The notes under the pieces: model-generated
Seen by the model: the letters and a program-made list of their open reading frames with translations, nothing else
The model's database searches: none
What the model was told of the DNA's origin: nothing
From: Trogon surrucura
Lineage: Eukaryota; Chordata; Aves; Trogoniformes; Trogonidae
Assembly (NCBI GenBank): GCA_020746105.1
Contig: CM036617.1
Span: forward strand, 38,035,898 to 38,099,897
Length of the DNA: 64,000 bases
Direction: 5' to 3'
Translations under genes and position numbers: made by a program
Part shown: piece after piece, positions 50,756 to 58,947 of the stretch
Position numbering within the stretch: position 1 is the stretch's first letter
How the letters are laid out: each line of letters opens with the position of its first letter

Positions 50756-51220
50756 TTTTTAGAAATTTCTCACTTGTCTCTACAGCACATGATATGGGTA
50801 TTTTTTCTAATGAAATACAAAAAAAAAGCAGACATTAACAATACTTTTTCTCTTCCCCCCTCCCCCTATTTAACAGAGGTTTCTTGATTTTCCTGTTCTA
50901 CATAGTATGAATCTCTGTAGGATGTTCATAGAAGCGTGTTGTGGTTTGAAATACAGAAATGAGCATCTGTTAATGTTCTTGGGTTTCCATGACATTACAC
51001 ATTGACTGTGACTGCAAGAAATAGATGAAAAAATGTTGAACTAAATAAAATCTCCAGTTCATTCTTACATTCATTCTCTGTTGACATACCAAATTCTGAG
51101 GCAATAGAACAATGGTTTATGAAGCTACAAAAAAAAAGAGGAATATCTCTACTTTTTTAGAAGACTTCAGACAATTAAACTTGTGCTGAGATGCATAACT
51201 TTGTTTTCCTGATTGAAACC
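50756..51220. other. Intergenic DNA left of the provirus
   Basis: AT-rich, with no gene recognised. It ends in GAAACC directly before the proviral LTR. Confidence 0.6.
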
Positions 51221-52056
51221 TGTCGCGGGTTAGGGCTGGGCCGGCCACTAACGCGGACAGACGCTCTCTAACCGCCTCTTCCCCCCCTAAACGGGAAGAG
51301 AAAAGGGAATGAGGCAGAGAGACTTACCGGTGAGAGAAGAAAAAAAAACTAGAACAGCTTTAATGAAAATAATAGGAATAATGGTAAAGAGATAAAAGTA
51401 AAGAATTATATACAACTATAGATAGTAGCCCGATATCAAACCCGACTCCCTCCCCCGATAGAAATCACCACTGGTGCTGCAGAGCAGGAGGCACTGGGGA
51501 AACCCCAGGCTCAGCGGCGGCGGGAGCTGGATACAGGGAGCTGGATTCGGGAACTCAGGATCCGGATCAAAATCAGGAGGTCAGATGGAGTCCTCTCTGG
51601 ACACCGGCCATTGCAGAAAGGAAGGGCGAAAAGGCCGAAAAGGGCAAAAGGGGCAAAAGGGCCGAAAAAGGGCCGAAACTCTCGTGATCACTCAATTTAT
51701 ACTAAATATGACGTATATGGGATGGAATACTCTCGTTGGTCACCTGTCCTGTCTGTTACCCCCCGGAGGTGCCACCTTTTACTTCCTTGTGCCCCCCTCT
51801 TACTACCCAGCACCCCCAGCATGGCACACAAGAGCCAGCAGTGGCCTTGGTCACTATAGGAATAAGTATAAGCAAGAGCCTTTCTACATATCAGTCCCAG
51901 GCAGTAACTGTAAACATCAGGTGTTATCACTGCCAGTAGCACACACTGTCTGCAAAAACATGCTGCTGACTTCAGAAAGTGCAGCCTTTTAGAAGACACT
52001 AAACTGAAAAGAAAAAATCACTAAACAGGACTGGGTTTTTAGCTAAACCCAGGACA
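51221..52056 (-). repeat. 3' LTR of the provirus
   Basis: An 836-bp LTR that starts TGTCCTGGG and ends CGCGACA on the minus strand, with inverted TGTC/GACA termini. It is collinear with the other LTR at an offset of 6367. On the minus strand a TATATAA box lies at 51407-51413 and an ATTAAA signal at 51359-51364, giving a short R region near 51340-51385. U3 contains a GA-rich tandem repeat (about 51617-51680, AAAAGGGCC-like units). The 172- and 100-codon ORFs within the LTR are not taken as genes. Confidence 0.97.
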
Positions 52057-52067
52057 TTCCACCCCTT
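52057..52067 (-). other. Polypurine tract
   Basis: The minus strand reads AAGGGGTGGAA immediately before the 3' LTR TGTCC. It is the plus-strand primer, with one T interruption. Confidence 0.85.
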
Positions 52068-52250
52068 ATTCCATACCATTTACGTCATACTGATCACGAG
52101 CTAATGATCTACTTATAGGAAAAGTTCCGTAAGTTCATAAAGTTCAGAATCGTGGGTTCTATCCATCATGGCAGTCTCTCAGGGCAGGAAAGTTCATGTG
52201 GGATTCGTTACAGTTCGTGTCCATAGGTTGTAGGTTCACTTCAAAGAAGT

Positions 52251-52314
52251 TACTGGACGTCACTCGATGAGGCTAGCTCAGTTGTTGGATGTCACTCGAT
52301 GAGGTCAGCTCTGG
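52251..52314 (-). repeat. Two-copy 32-bp tandem repeat in the proviral 3' region
   Basis: Plus-strand GGACGTCACTCGATGAGG and GGATGTCACTCGATGAGG recur at a 32-base offset with few differences. A function, for example RNA export or stability, is not shown. Confidence 0.8.
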
Positions 52315-52375
52315 TCATCACTGGTTATTATTCTGAAAAACACTTATTGAACACTGTTAGTATTATGTAACAACA

Positions 52376-54970
52376 TCATACAGGATTAAATCGAGTATTC
52401 TCACCTAGAGTTAAATTTCCTTGAGGTACACATTGAACTTCACCATCTTTCATCATCACCCACCAAGTAGTTCCAGGTCCTTGAGCGAAAGCAACTCCAC
52501 GAATGGGTTTGCCTTTGCCCGAAGCAGGAAATACCCAGACAGTCTTCCCCAACAAATTCCTTTCATACACCACAGGGACTTTATCTCCCTCTACTGTATG
52601 CAAAGGCTCTGAATGAGCAGGACCAGCACGATTGATGGATCCTCTGGTGTTAACTAACCAGGTGGCTTGTGCTAAATGCTTGTCCCAGTTTTTAAAAGTT
52701 CCACCTCCCATAGCTTTCAGAGTAGTTTTTAACAGTCCATTGTATCGCTCAATTTTCCCAGAGGCTTGTGCATGATAAGGAATATGATATACCCATTCAA
52801 TACCATGTTCTTTAGCCCAATTGTCTATAAGAGTGTTTTTGAAATGAGTCCCATTATCTGATTCAATTCTTTCTGGAGTGCCATGTCGCCACAGGATCTG
52901 CTTTTCTAGGCCCAAGATAGTGTTTCTGGCAGTGGCGTGAGGCACAGGATACGTTTCTAACCATCCGGTAGTTGCTTCCACCATAGTGAGCACATAGCGC
53001 TTACCCTGGCGAGTTAGAGGAAGTGTGATGTAATCAATCTGCCAGGCCTCCCCATACCTATATTTTAACCATCGTTCCCCATACCACAAAGGTTTTAATC
53101 GCTTAGCTTGCTTAATTTCGGCGCATATTTCACAATCATGGATAACTTGCGCAATAGCGTCCATAGTTAAATCCACCCCTCGGTCACGAGCCCATCTGTA
53201 TGTTCCATCTCTTCCCTGATGTCCTGAAGTGTCGTGGGCCCACCGAGCTAGAAACAGTTCACCTTTATGTTCCCAGTCCAAGTCTATTTGGAACACTTGA
53301 GCAGCCTGATCCACTTGCTGGTTGTGTCGATGTTCCTCAGTGGCACGACTTTTGGGTACATGGGCATCTACGTGACGCACCTTTACAACTAAGTTCTCTA
53401 GCCGAGTAGCAATGTCTTGCCATATTTCAGCAGCCCAAATAGGCTTACCTCTGCGCTCCCAGTTATTGTTCTTCCACTGTTTTAACCAACCCCAAAAAGC
53501 ATTTGCCACCATCCATGAGTCAGTATAAAGATAGAGCACTGGCCATTTTTCCCGTTCAGCAATGTCTAAGGCCAGCTGGATGGCTTTTACCTCTGCAAAC
53601 TGACTTGATCCACCTTCTCCCTCAGTTGCCTCTGCAACGCGTCGTGTGGGACTCCACACAGCAGCTTTCCACTTACGACGATTTCCTACAAGGCGGCAAG
53701 ATCCATCAGTGAATAGGGCATACTGCTTTTCATTATCCGGTAACTGATTATATGGTGGAGCTTCCTCAGCACGTGTCACCACCTCCTTTGGGGGCACTGC
53801 AAGGTCTTTACCTTGTGGCCAGTCTGCGATTACCTCTAAAAGTCCTGGACGATTATGATGACCCATTCGAGCTCTCTGTGTAATTAGGGCAGTCCATTTA
53901 CTCCATGTAGCATCAGTGGCATGATGTGTGGAAGGAACTTTACTCTTGAGCATCCAGTTTAGGACTGGTATTCGTGGTACTAGGAGAAGCTGTGCCTCAG
54001 TACCAATCACTTCCGAAGCAGCTTTAACTCCTTCATATGCGGCCAATATTTCTTTTTCAGTTGCAGTATAGTTGGCCTCAGAGCCTCTATATTTTCGGCT
54101 CCAAAATCCTAAGGGTCGACCTCGAGTTTCTCCTGGTGCCCTCTGCCAGAGGCTCCAGGTAGGACCATTGTCCCCAGCTGCGGTATATAGCAAATTTTTA
54201 ATATCTTGCCCTGTTCGGATTGGCCCAAGAGCTACTGCTTGTACAATCTCTTGTTTGATTTGCTCAAAGGCCTGTTGCTGTTCAGGGCCCCATTGAAATT
54301 TGTTTTTCTTTCGAGTCACATCAAAAAGAGGTTTCACAATCTGACTATAACCCGGAATATGCATTCTCCAGAAACCCACAGTACCTAAGAAGGATTGTGT
54401 TTCTTTTTTGTTAGTTGGTGGCAACATAGCTGATATTGTGTCAATCACGTCTATTGGGATCTGGCGACGCCCATCTTGCCATTTCATTCCCAAATACTGG
54501 ATCTCTCGTGCAGGTCCCTTGACCTTGCTTCTCTTTATGGCAAAACCAGCATCCAAAAGAATCTCAATTATTTTCTTACCTTTCGTGAAAACTTCTTCTG
54601 CTGTGTTACCCCATACAATGATGTCATCGATGTATTGCAGATGTTCCGGAGCTCCACCTCTCTCCAGGGCGGTGTGGATCAGTCCATGGCAGATGGTAGG
54701 GCTGTGTTTCCACCCCTGGGGCAGTCGGTTCCAGGTGTACTGGATACCCCTCCAGGTGAAAGCAAACTGCGGCCTGCATTCTGCTGCTATAGGAATAGAG
54801 AAAAATGCATTAGCAATGTCAATTGTGGCATACCACTTAGCTGCCTTCGACTCCAGCTCATACTGAAGATCTAACATGTCCGGCACGGCAGCACTCATCG
54901 GTGGTGTAACCTCATTTAGGCCACGATAGTCTACAGTCAATCTCCATTCTCCATCAGACTTACGGACAGG
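52376..54970 (-). pseudogene. pol: pol: reverse transcriptase, RNase H, integrase (cut by an in-frame stop)
   Basis: The frame continues that of gag and protease after the TGA at 54971-54973, with 864 codons to a stop at 52376-52378. Residues are counted from the TTG at 54940. RT: D41 in DIANAF, RLPQGW at 72 and YIDD at 103-106. RNase H: D412, E450, D474 and the VRHVDAH block at 521-527. Integrase: zinc finger H569, H574, C603, C606; catalytic D636, D695, E731 (DD35E spacing); then a C-terminal domain. All catalytic residues are present. The single opal codon lies in the RT N-terminal region and disconnects everything downstream from gag-pro. No dUTPase follows integrase. YIDD and the integrase wording fit avian ERV-L-type pol. 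It would copy viral RNA and insert the DNA if it were made. Confidence 0.93.
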
Positions 54971-55567
54971 TCAGATAGGACTGTTAAATGGTGAGCGAGC
55001 TTTGCTGATCACTCCTTGGCTTTCTAGTTGACGTATCAGCTTATGGATGGGAACTACAGAGTCTCGGTTGGTACGATATTGTCGTCGATGCACTGTTTTA
55101 GTAGCAATTGGTACCTGTTGGTCTTCAGTTTTCATCAGCCCTACAACACTAGACTCCTCTGAAAGTTTGGGCAAGCTAGACAGCTGATCAATGTCCTCAG
55201 TCTCTACAGCTGCGATGCCAAAAGCCCATCGATACCCTCTTGGATCCTTGTAATACCCTTTCTTGAGGAAGTCTATGCCAAGAATGCATGGGGCATTTGG
55301 ACCAGTCACTATGGGGTGCTTTTTCCACATATTCCCAGTAAGGCTCATTTCAGCCTCCAATACAGACAGTTGTTGAGAACCACCTGTCACTCCAGAAATA
55401 GTAACAGTTTCAGTACTTGTATGATTCGATGGCATTAGAGTGCACTGTGCACCAGTGTCCACCAGAGCTCTATATTTTCGTGGTTCTAATGTGCCAGGCC
55501 ACCGAATCCACACAGTCCAATAAACTCGGTTGTCCCTCTCCTCCACCTGGCTGGAGGCAGGGCCCCT
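54971..55567 (-). CDS. pro: Retroviral aspartic protease and start of RT (readthrough product)
   Basis: An open frame of 198 codons directly follows the gag amber codon in the same frame and ends at a TGA (54971-54973). The protease active-site motif LVDTGAQCTLMP is followed by a flap-like SGVTGG region and the typical ILGIDFLKKG near its C-terminus. About 70 residues of connecting and RT N-terminal sequence follow (HKLIRQLESQGVISKARSPF). There is no ATG near its start, so it should be made only as a Gag fusion by readthrough. As an aspartic protease it would dimerise and cleave the polyprotein. A GTG at 55546 is not a credible start. Confidence 0.85.
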   Translation of the reverse strand, partial: RGPASSQVEERDNRVYWTVWIRWPGTLEPRKYRALVDTGAQCTLMPSNHTSTETVTISGVTGGSQQLSVLEAEMSLTGNMWKKHPIVTGPNAPCILGIDFLKKGYYKDPRGYRWAFGIAAVETEDIDQLSSLPKLSEESSVVGLMKTEDQQVPIATKTVHRRQYRTNRDSVVPIHKLIRQLESQGVISKARSPFNSPI

Positions 55568-55570
55568 CTA
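55536..55570 (-). promoter_or_regulatory. Amber codon plus hairpin, probable gag readthrough signal
   Basis: The gag stop TAG (55568-55570) is followed in the same frame by protease. Ten bases after it lies a perfect 6-bp stem, CCTCCA with TGGAGG (55557-55552 and 55545-55540 on the minus strand), closing a 6-base loop. A stop codon, short spacer and downstream structure is the arrangement used for termination suppression at gag-pol junctions of gammaretroviruses. Whether it works here is inferred. Confidence 0.55.
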
Positions 55571-57388
55571 ATTTTGAGGTTGATTCACGGGGTTTACTTG
55601 ATTCACGGTATTGGTATTAACTACATTTACATTCCGATTGTTCCTTCTCGTGGCAGATTGTTGTCTTCTATTGGTGTTTCGCAAATTGGATACTCGTTCT
55701 CGTAGAGCAGAAGTAGGTTTTCCATCCCAGTTTCTCATGTCCTCACCATATCCACGTAGGAAAATCCACAAGTCATTCCGTGACAAGTTGCCATCATTTT
55801 TAGTTGATCTTGAAGGTCTGTATTTTCTAACAGCATCAACGCGGCTCCATTGAGGTCTGTCATCTCTCTTGGACAATGTGTCAATCAGCTCTTTTAATGA
55901 TTGATTGGTTTTCTCAAATGATTCACTATTTTTCTCAATGGCTTGATTGGTTTTCTCCATTGCTTCATTGGTTTTCTCCATTGCTTTCCCAATGGATTGA
56001 TTCGTTTTCTCCATTGCTATCTCAATCGCTTTTTCAATTGATTTCTCCAGTGATCTGTTGTTTTCCTCGATTATTTTTTCCATGGCAGCAATCTGAATTT
56101 GTTGGGGATTGGCAGTACTGTCTTCATACTGTCGTGCTTTGTTGGCCACTTCACTCACTGTTGGTACCTGACCATCTCCATCTAATGCCCAGACCATTGT
56201 TGACAAGGTGTGCTTATACACTGGTGGGGCACTCCTCACAAACATCTGAATAACGTGTTTGTGGCAGGGCATTTGATCAGGGTTTAAAATTGTTTGTGGA
56301 TCGCTGTAAATCACCTCTCTCACTGCTAGTTCTCTCAGGAACTTAATGCCTTTTTCCATGTTGGTCCAGTTGGTTGTGTGGATAGGAATATCGTCTTTGT
56401 GGGTATACCGGTTCTTAATAGCTGTCAAGAGTCGTCTCCAGAGGCTGAGGCTGTTGTCGTCTTTTGCAAGTTCCGTATCAACGCCTGCGTTTCCAGAGAG
56501 GGATCCCAGCTGTTTGGCTTCTTTACCGTTCAGATTAATGGTCTCGGCTCCTTTATCCCAGCACCGGAGTAACCACTTGTAATATGATTCACCCTCACGA
56601 CGGCCAAAGTCCTTTCTCACATCTCGCATGTCCCTCAGAGTTAAAGGTTTGACAACTGCGTCTGATTCTGACCCTGAACTATCTGATGACTTCGATTGGG
56701 AAGGACCCTTTCCTGCATCAGAACCATCTGATGTTGGGTGATTTGTCTTTGTTAGATGTTTCTTCCCAGTCACAGGGATACCAGCTTTCTTTCCTGAGTC
56801 TGAATCTGAGTCATCTGATGGTGCTACTTTAGGAGGGCTTTGTCCTGGAGTTGTGTTATCTGTTGGTAGGGCAATTGACTTTCTACGATGTTTCTTTCTA
56901 GTCAAAGGGGCGACATTTGCTGATACACACTGAGTGTTAAAGGACACAGTGATACTCAATGACTTGCACAAATTCCTACAGAAACGCCACAATGCCAAGA
57001 GATTCATGGGCATTAACATCAGAATCAATAGCAATTCAATCTTTCGATTAAAATAACTGCATTCACAATCACAATCCTCAAAACCTGGTATACTCAGATT
57101 AGCAAACAAATTAGTATAATTTCCTAAGGTGAAATTGAAAGTGTAGTTAAAAACAAAATTCATCATTGTGCTCTTAAGGTATTCAGGTATGCCGATCACC
57201 CAAAATACTGCAGAATACACCGACACAAAAAAACCCAACACCGTGAAAATTCTCATTTTTAAATCAGAGCAGGCAAACCACAGACAGATATACCAAATCA
57301 CCCTCGAGAGTTTGGACAAAATTTTGACACCCAGGGAGGAACCCACATTTAAAAGAACATGACATAACATTTCACCGACTGATAACAT
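55568..57388 (-). CDS. gag: Gag-like polyprotein with N-terminal membrane domain
   Basis: A 606-residue intact frame starting at the first ATG after the leader and ending at an amber codon (55568-55570). Domains by residue: 1-45 weakly amphipathic, with a short hydrophobic patch 29-40; 46-66 strong transmembrane segment; 67-116 loop with sequons at N81, N85, N90, N97 and Cys 106, 108, 110; 117-134 second transmembrane segment; 164-170 basic RKKHRRK; 190-245 acidic Ser/Asp-rich linker; about 250-425 capsid-like helical region (LRDMRDVRKDFGRREGES, then FVRSAPPVYK); 435-505 coiled coil with repeated MEKTNQA-type units; 510-606 basic, Asn/Arg-rich tail. It would form the particle core. No CCHC zinc knuckle is present. 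Orthoretroviral Gag normally starts with a myristoylated matrix; a glycosylatable membrane loop is unusual. The capsid call is by position and wording only. Confidence 0.85.
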   Translation of the reverse strand: MLSVGEMLCHVLLNVGSSLGVKILSKLSRVIWYICLWFACSDLKMRIFTVLGFFVSVYSAVFWVIGIPEYLKSTMMNFVFNYTFNFTLGNYTNLFANLSIPGFEDCDCECSYFNRKIELLLILMLMPMNLLALWRFCRNLCKSLSITVSFNTQCVSANVAPLTRKKHRRKSIALPTDNTTPGQSPPKVAPSDDSDSDSGKKAGIPVTGKKHLTKTNHPTSDGSDAGKGPSQSKSSDSSGSESDAVVKPLTLRDMRDVRKDFGRREGESYYKWLLRCWDKGAETINLNGKEAKQLGSLSGNAGVDTELAKDDNSLSLWRRLLTAIKNRYTHKDDIPIHTTNWTNMEKGIKFLRELAVREVIYSDPQTILNPDQMPCHKHVIQMFVRSAPPVYKHTLSTMVWALDGDGQVPTVSEVANKARQYEDSTANPQQIQIAAMEKIIEENNRSLEKSIEKAIEIAMEKTNQSIGKAMEKTNEAMEKTNQAIEKNSESFEKTNQSLKELIDTLSKRDDRPQWSRVDAVRKYRPSRSTKNDGNLSRNDLWIFLRGYGEDMRNWDGKPTSALRERVSNLRNTNRRQQSATRRNNRNVNVVNTNTVNQVNPVNQPQN

Positions 57389-57562
57389 GATGTGAGCTGT
57401 CTGTTTTTTTCTCCTCTAACCCTTCAGAACTCTCAAAGAAAAGATCTGATACGCTCTCAACTGCGCCGGATGGAATTTAAACTATGCGGGCAATATATCA
57501 GAGCCCAGTTGTGTCTAAGTAACTGGTAAAATAGTCTGAGCCTGATTGGTGTTTGTTTTCGT
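57389..57562 (-). other. Retroviral 5' leader
   Basis: About 174 bases between the primer site and the gag ATG. There is no other ATG in the leader, so the gag start is the first available. It would be expected to hold the packaging signal, but no specific structure was identified. Confidence 0.6.
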
Positions 57563-57580
57563 GCCCCACGTTGGGCGCCA
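57563..57580 (-). other. Primer-binding site, tRNA-Lys1,2
   Basis: The minus strand reads TGGCGCCCAACGTGGGGC. This is the 18-base complement of the 3' end of tRNA-Lys1,2, as used by Mason-Pfizer monkey virus and foamy viruses. It lies 7 bases (57581-57587) after the end of the 5' LTR, a longer gap than the usual 0-3. It primes minus-strand DNA synthesis. Confidence 0.92.
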
Positions 57581-57687
57581 ATAAATCTGTCGCGGGTTAG
57601 GGCTGGGCCGGCCACTAACGCGGACAGACGCTCTCTAACCGCCTCTTCCCCCCCTAAACGGGAAGAGAAAAGGGAATGAGGCAGAGA

Positions 57688-57695
57688 GACTTACC
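57688..57695 (-). promoter_or_regulatory. Putative 5' splice donor in R/U5
   Basis: The minus strand reads CACCG followed by GTAAGTC, close to the consensus donor. The same site is in the other LTR at 51321-51328. Without an env gene a donor this early has no obvious viral subgenomic RNA to make, but it could create chimeric transcripts with neighbouring host sequence. Confidence 0.4.
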
Positions 57696-57773
57696 GGTGA
57701 GAGAAGAAAAAAAAACTAGAACAGCTTTAATGAAAATAATAGGAATAATGGTAAAGAGATAAAAGTAAAGAAT

Positions 57774-57780
57774 TATATAC
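57774..57780 (-). promoter_or_regulatory. Putative TATA box in the 5' LTR
   Basis: The minus strand reads GTTGTATATAATTC. It lies about 190 bases from the LTR end, with an ATTAAA word some 50 bases downstream, which fits a U3/R boundary. It is a motif only; the start site is not shown. Confidence 0.5.
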
Positions 57781-58423
57781 AACTATAGATAGTAGCCCGA
57801 TATCAAACCCGACTCCCTCCCCCGATAGAAATCACCACTGGTGCTGCAGAGCAGGAGGCACTGGGGAAACCCCAGGCTCAGCGGCGGCGGGAGCTGGATA
57901 CAGGGAGCTGGATTCGGGAACTCAGGATCCGGATCAAAATCAGGAGGTCAGATGGAGTCCTCTCTGGACACCGGCCATTGCAGAAAGGAAGGGCGAAAAG
58001 GCCGAAAAGGGCAAAAGGGGCAAAAGGGCCGAAAAAGGGACGAAACTCTCGTGATCACTCAATTTATACTAAATATGACGTATATGGGATGGAATACTCT
58101 CGTTGGTCACCTGTCCTGTCTGTTACCCCCCGGAGGTGCCACCTTTTACTTCCTTGTGCCCCCCTCTTACTACCCAGCACCCCCAGCATGGCACACAAGA
58201 GCCAGCAGTGGCCTTGGTCACTATAGGAATAAGTATAAGCAAGAGCCTTTCTACATATCAGTCCCAGGCAGTAACTGTAAACATCAGGTGTTATCACTGC
58301 CAGTAGCACACACTGTCTGCAAAAACATGCTGCTGACTTCAGAAAGTGCAGCCTTTTAGAAGACACTAAACTGAAAAGAAAAAATCACTAAACAGGACTG
58401 GGTTTTTAGCTAAACCCAGGACA

Positions 58424-58947
58424 AAAACTATTTGATTATTGGTGGAAAAGTGAAGAATAAAACCAGTTACCAAAGGAATACATTTTACATTCTTTAACTA
58501 TCCTATTTGACTTTGACTTTGTATACTGTCTCTGAAAAAAAAAGCAACCAAAAATCAGGACAATCACACAGTACCAGTGCCAACCTTCTCTCTCTGAAAA
58601 AGTCAGTTAATTTCTCTTTGGTACATCTGGAATTTTTCCATGTGAAATATTTGTTCTTTGCATGTATAAGTCAGAGATAACAACTAGCTCTGTGAGAATT
58701 TTTAGTATCTGAAAGAAAAAAGGAGCTTCGTTGAAAGACAGAATTTCTCTTACCAGTCTGGTCACTGCTAAAGCTCATAAAGAACATTTGCAGCTTACTT
58801 CTAAAGCTGTATAAATAGTCGAGAGAAGGGAGGCAGGCACAGCAGTGCAATTCGAAAAACTGAACTGGGTAGATTTGGTTCCAGACAATTTTGTATCTCT
58901 TTTTTTTTTTTTTTCCCCCGATTAAAGTTCCTACAATACACTCCTAA
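58424..58947. other. Intergenic DNA right of the provirus
   Basis: Starts with AAAAC, the imperfect partner of the left flank. No gene recognised. A poly-T run lies near 58900-58914. Confidence 0.55.

Larger units (their letters stand above)
52057..52375 (-). other. Non-coding region between pol and 3' LTR
   Basis: Only 319 bases separate the pol stop from the LTR, so there is no room for env and no long ORF. It contains two copies of a 32-base unit (52251-52314) sharing GTCACTCGATGAGG. It ends in the polypurine tract. Confidence 0.8.
51221..58423 (-). mobile_element. Complete env-less endogenous retrovirus (class III / ERV-L-like)
   Basis: A 7203-bp provirus transcribed on the minus strand. 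In transcription order it has the 5' LTR (58423-57588), primer-binding site, leader, gag, protease, RT-RNase H-integrase, a short non-coding 3' part, polypurine tract and 3' LTR (52056-51221). The LTRs are 836 bp each and differ at one base that I found (51673 C against 58040 A), so insertion was recent. Flanks read AAACC (51216-51220) and AAAAC (58424-58428), a 5-bp duplication with one mismatch. The pol motifs and 5-bp duplication point to class III. The Lys primer site is shared with spumaviruses and some betaretroviruses rather than typical ERV-L. The in-frame opal codon in pol makes this copy defective as it stands. Confidence 0.96.
57588..58423 (-). repeat. 5' LTR of the provirus
   Basis: An 836-bp copy of the LTR at 51221-52056, with one substitution seen at 58040. 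On the minus strand the putative TATATAA box lies at 57774-57780, so transcription toward gag would begin near 57750. It would be followed by ATTAAA at 57726-57731 and a good splice-donor word, GGTAAGTC, at 57688-57695. It acts as the promoter of the provirus. Confidence 0.97.

Noticed and set aside
51474-51992. 172-codon plus-strand ORF in the LTR, repeated at 57841-58359
   Set aside because: It lies antisense within a non-coding LTR and has Lys/Gly runs from a simple repeat. Its duplication only reflects the two LTRs.
52057-52375. Remnant env gene
   Set aside because: Too short, with no open frame, no hydrophobic segment and no surface or transmembrane motif on the coding strand.
51697-58366. 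CRISPR-like or bacterial mobile system from the direct repeats at 51.2 and 57.6 kb
   Set aside because: The two 836-bp direct repeats are retroviral LTRs with primer site, polypurine tract and pol between them.
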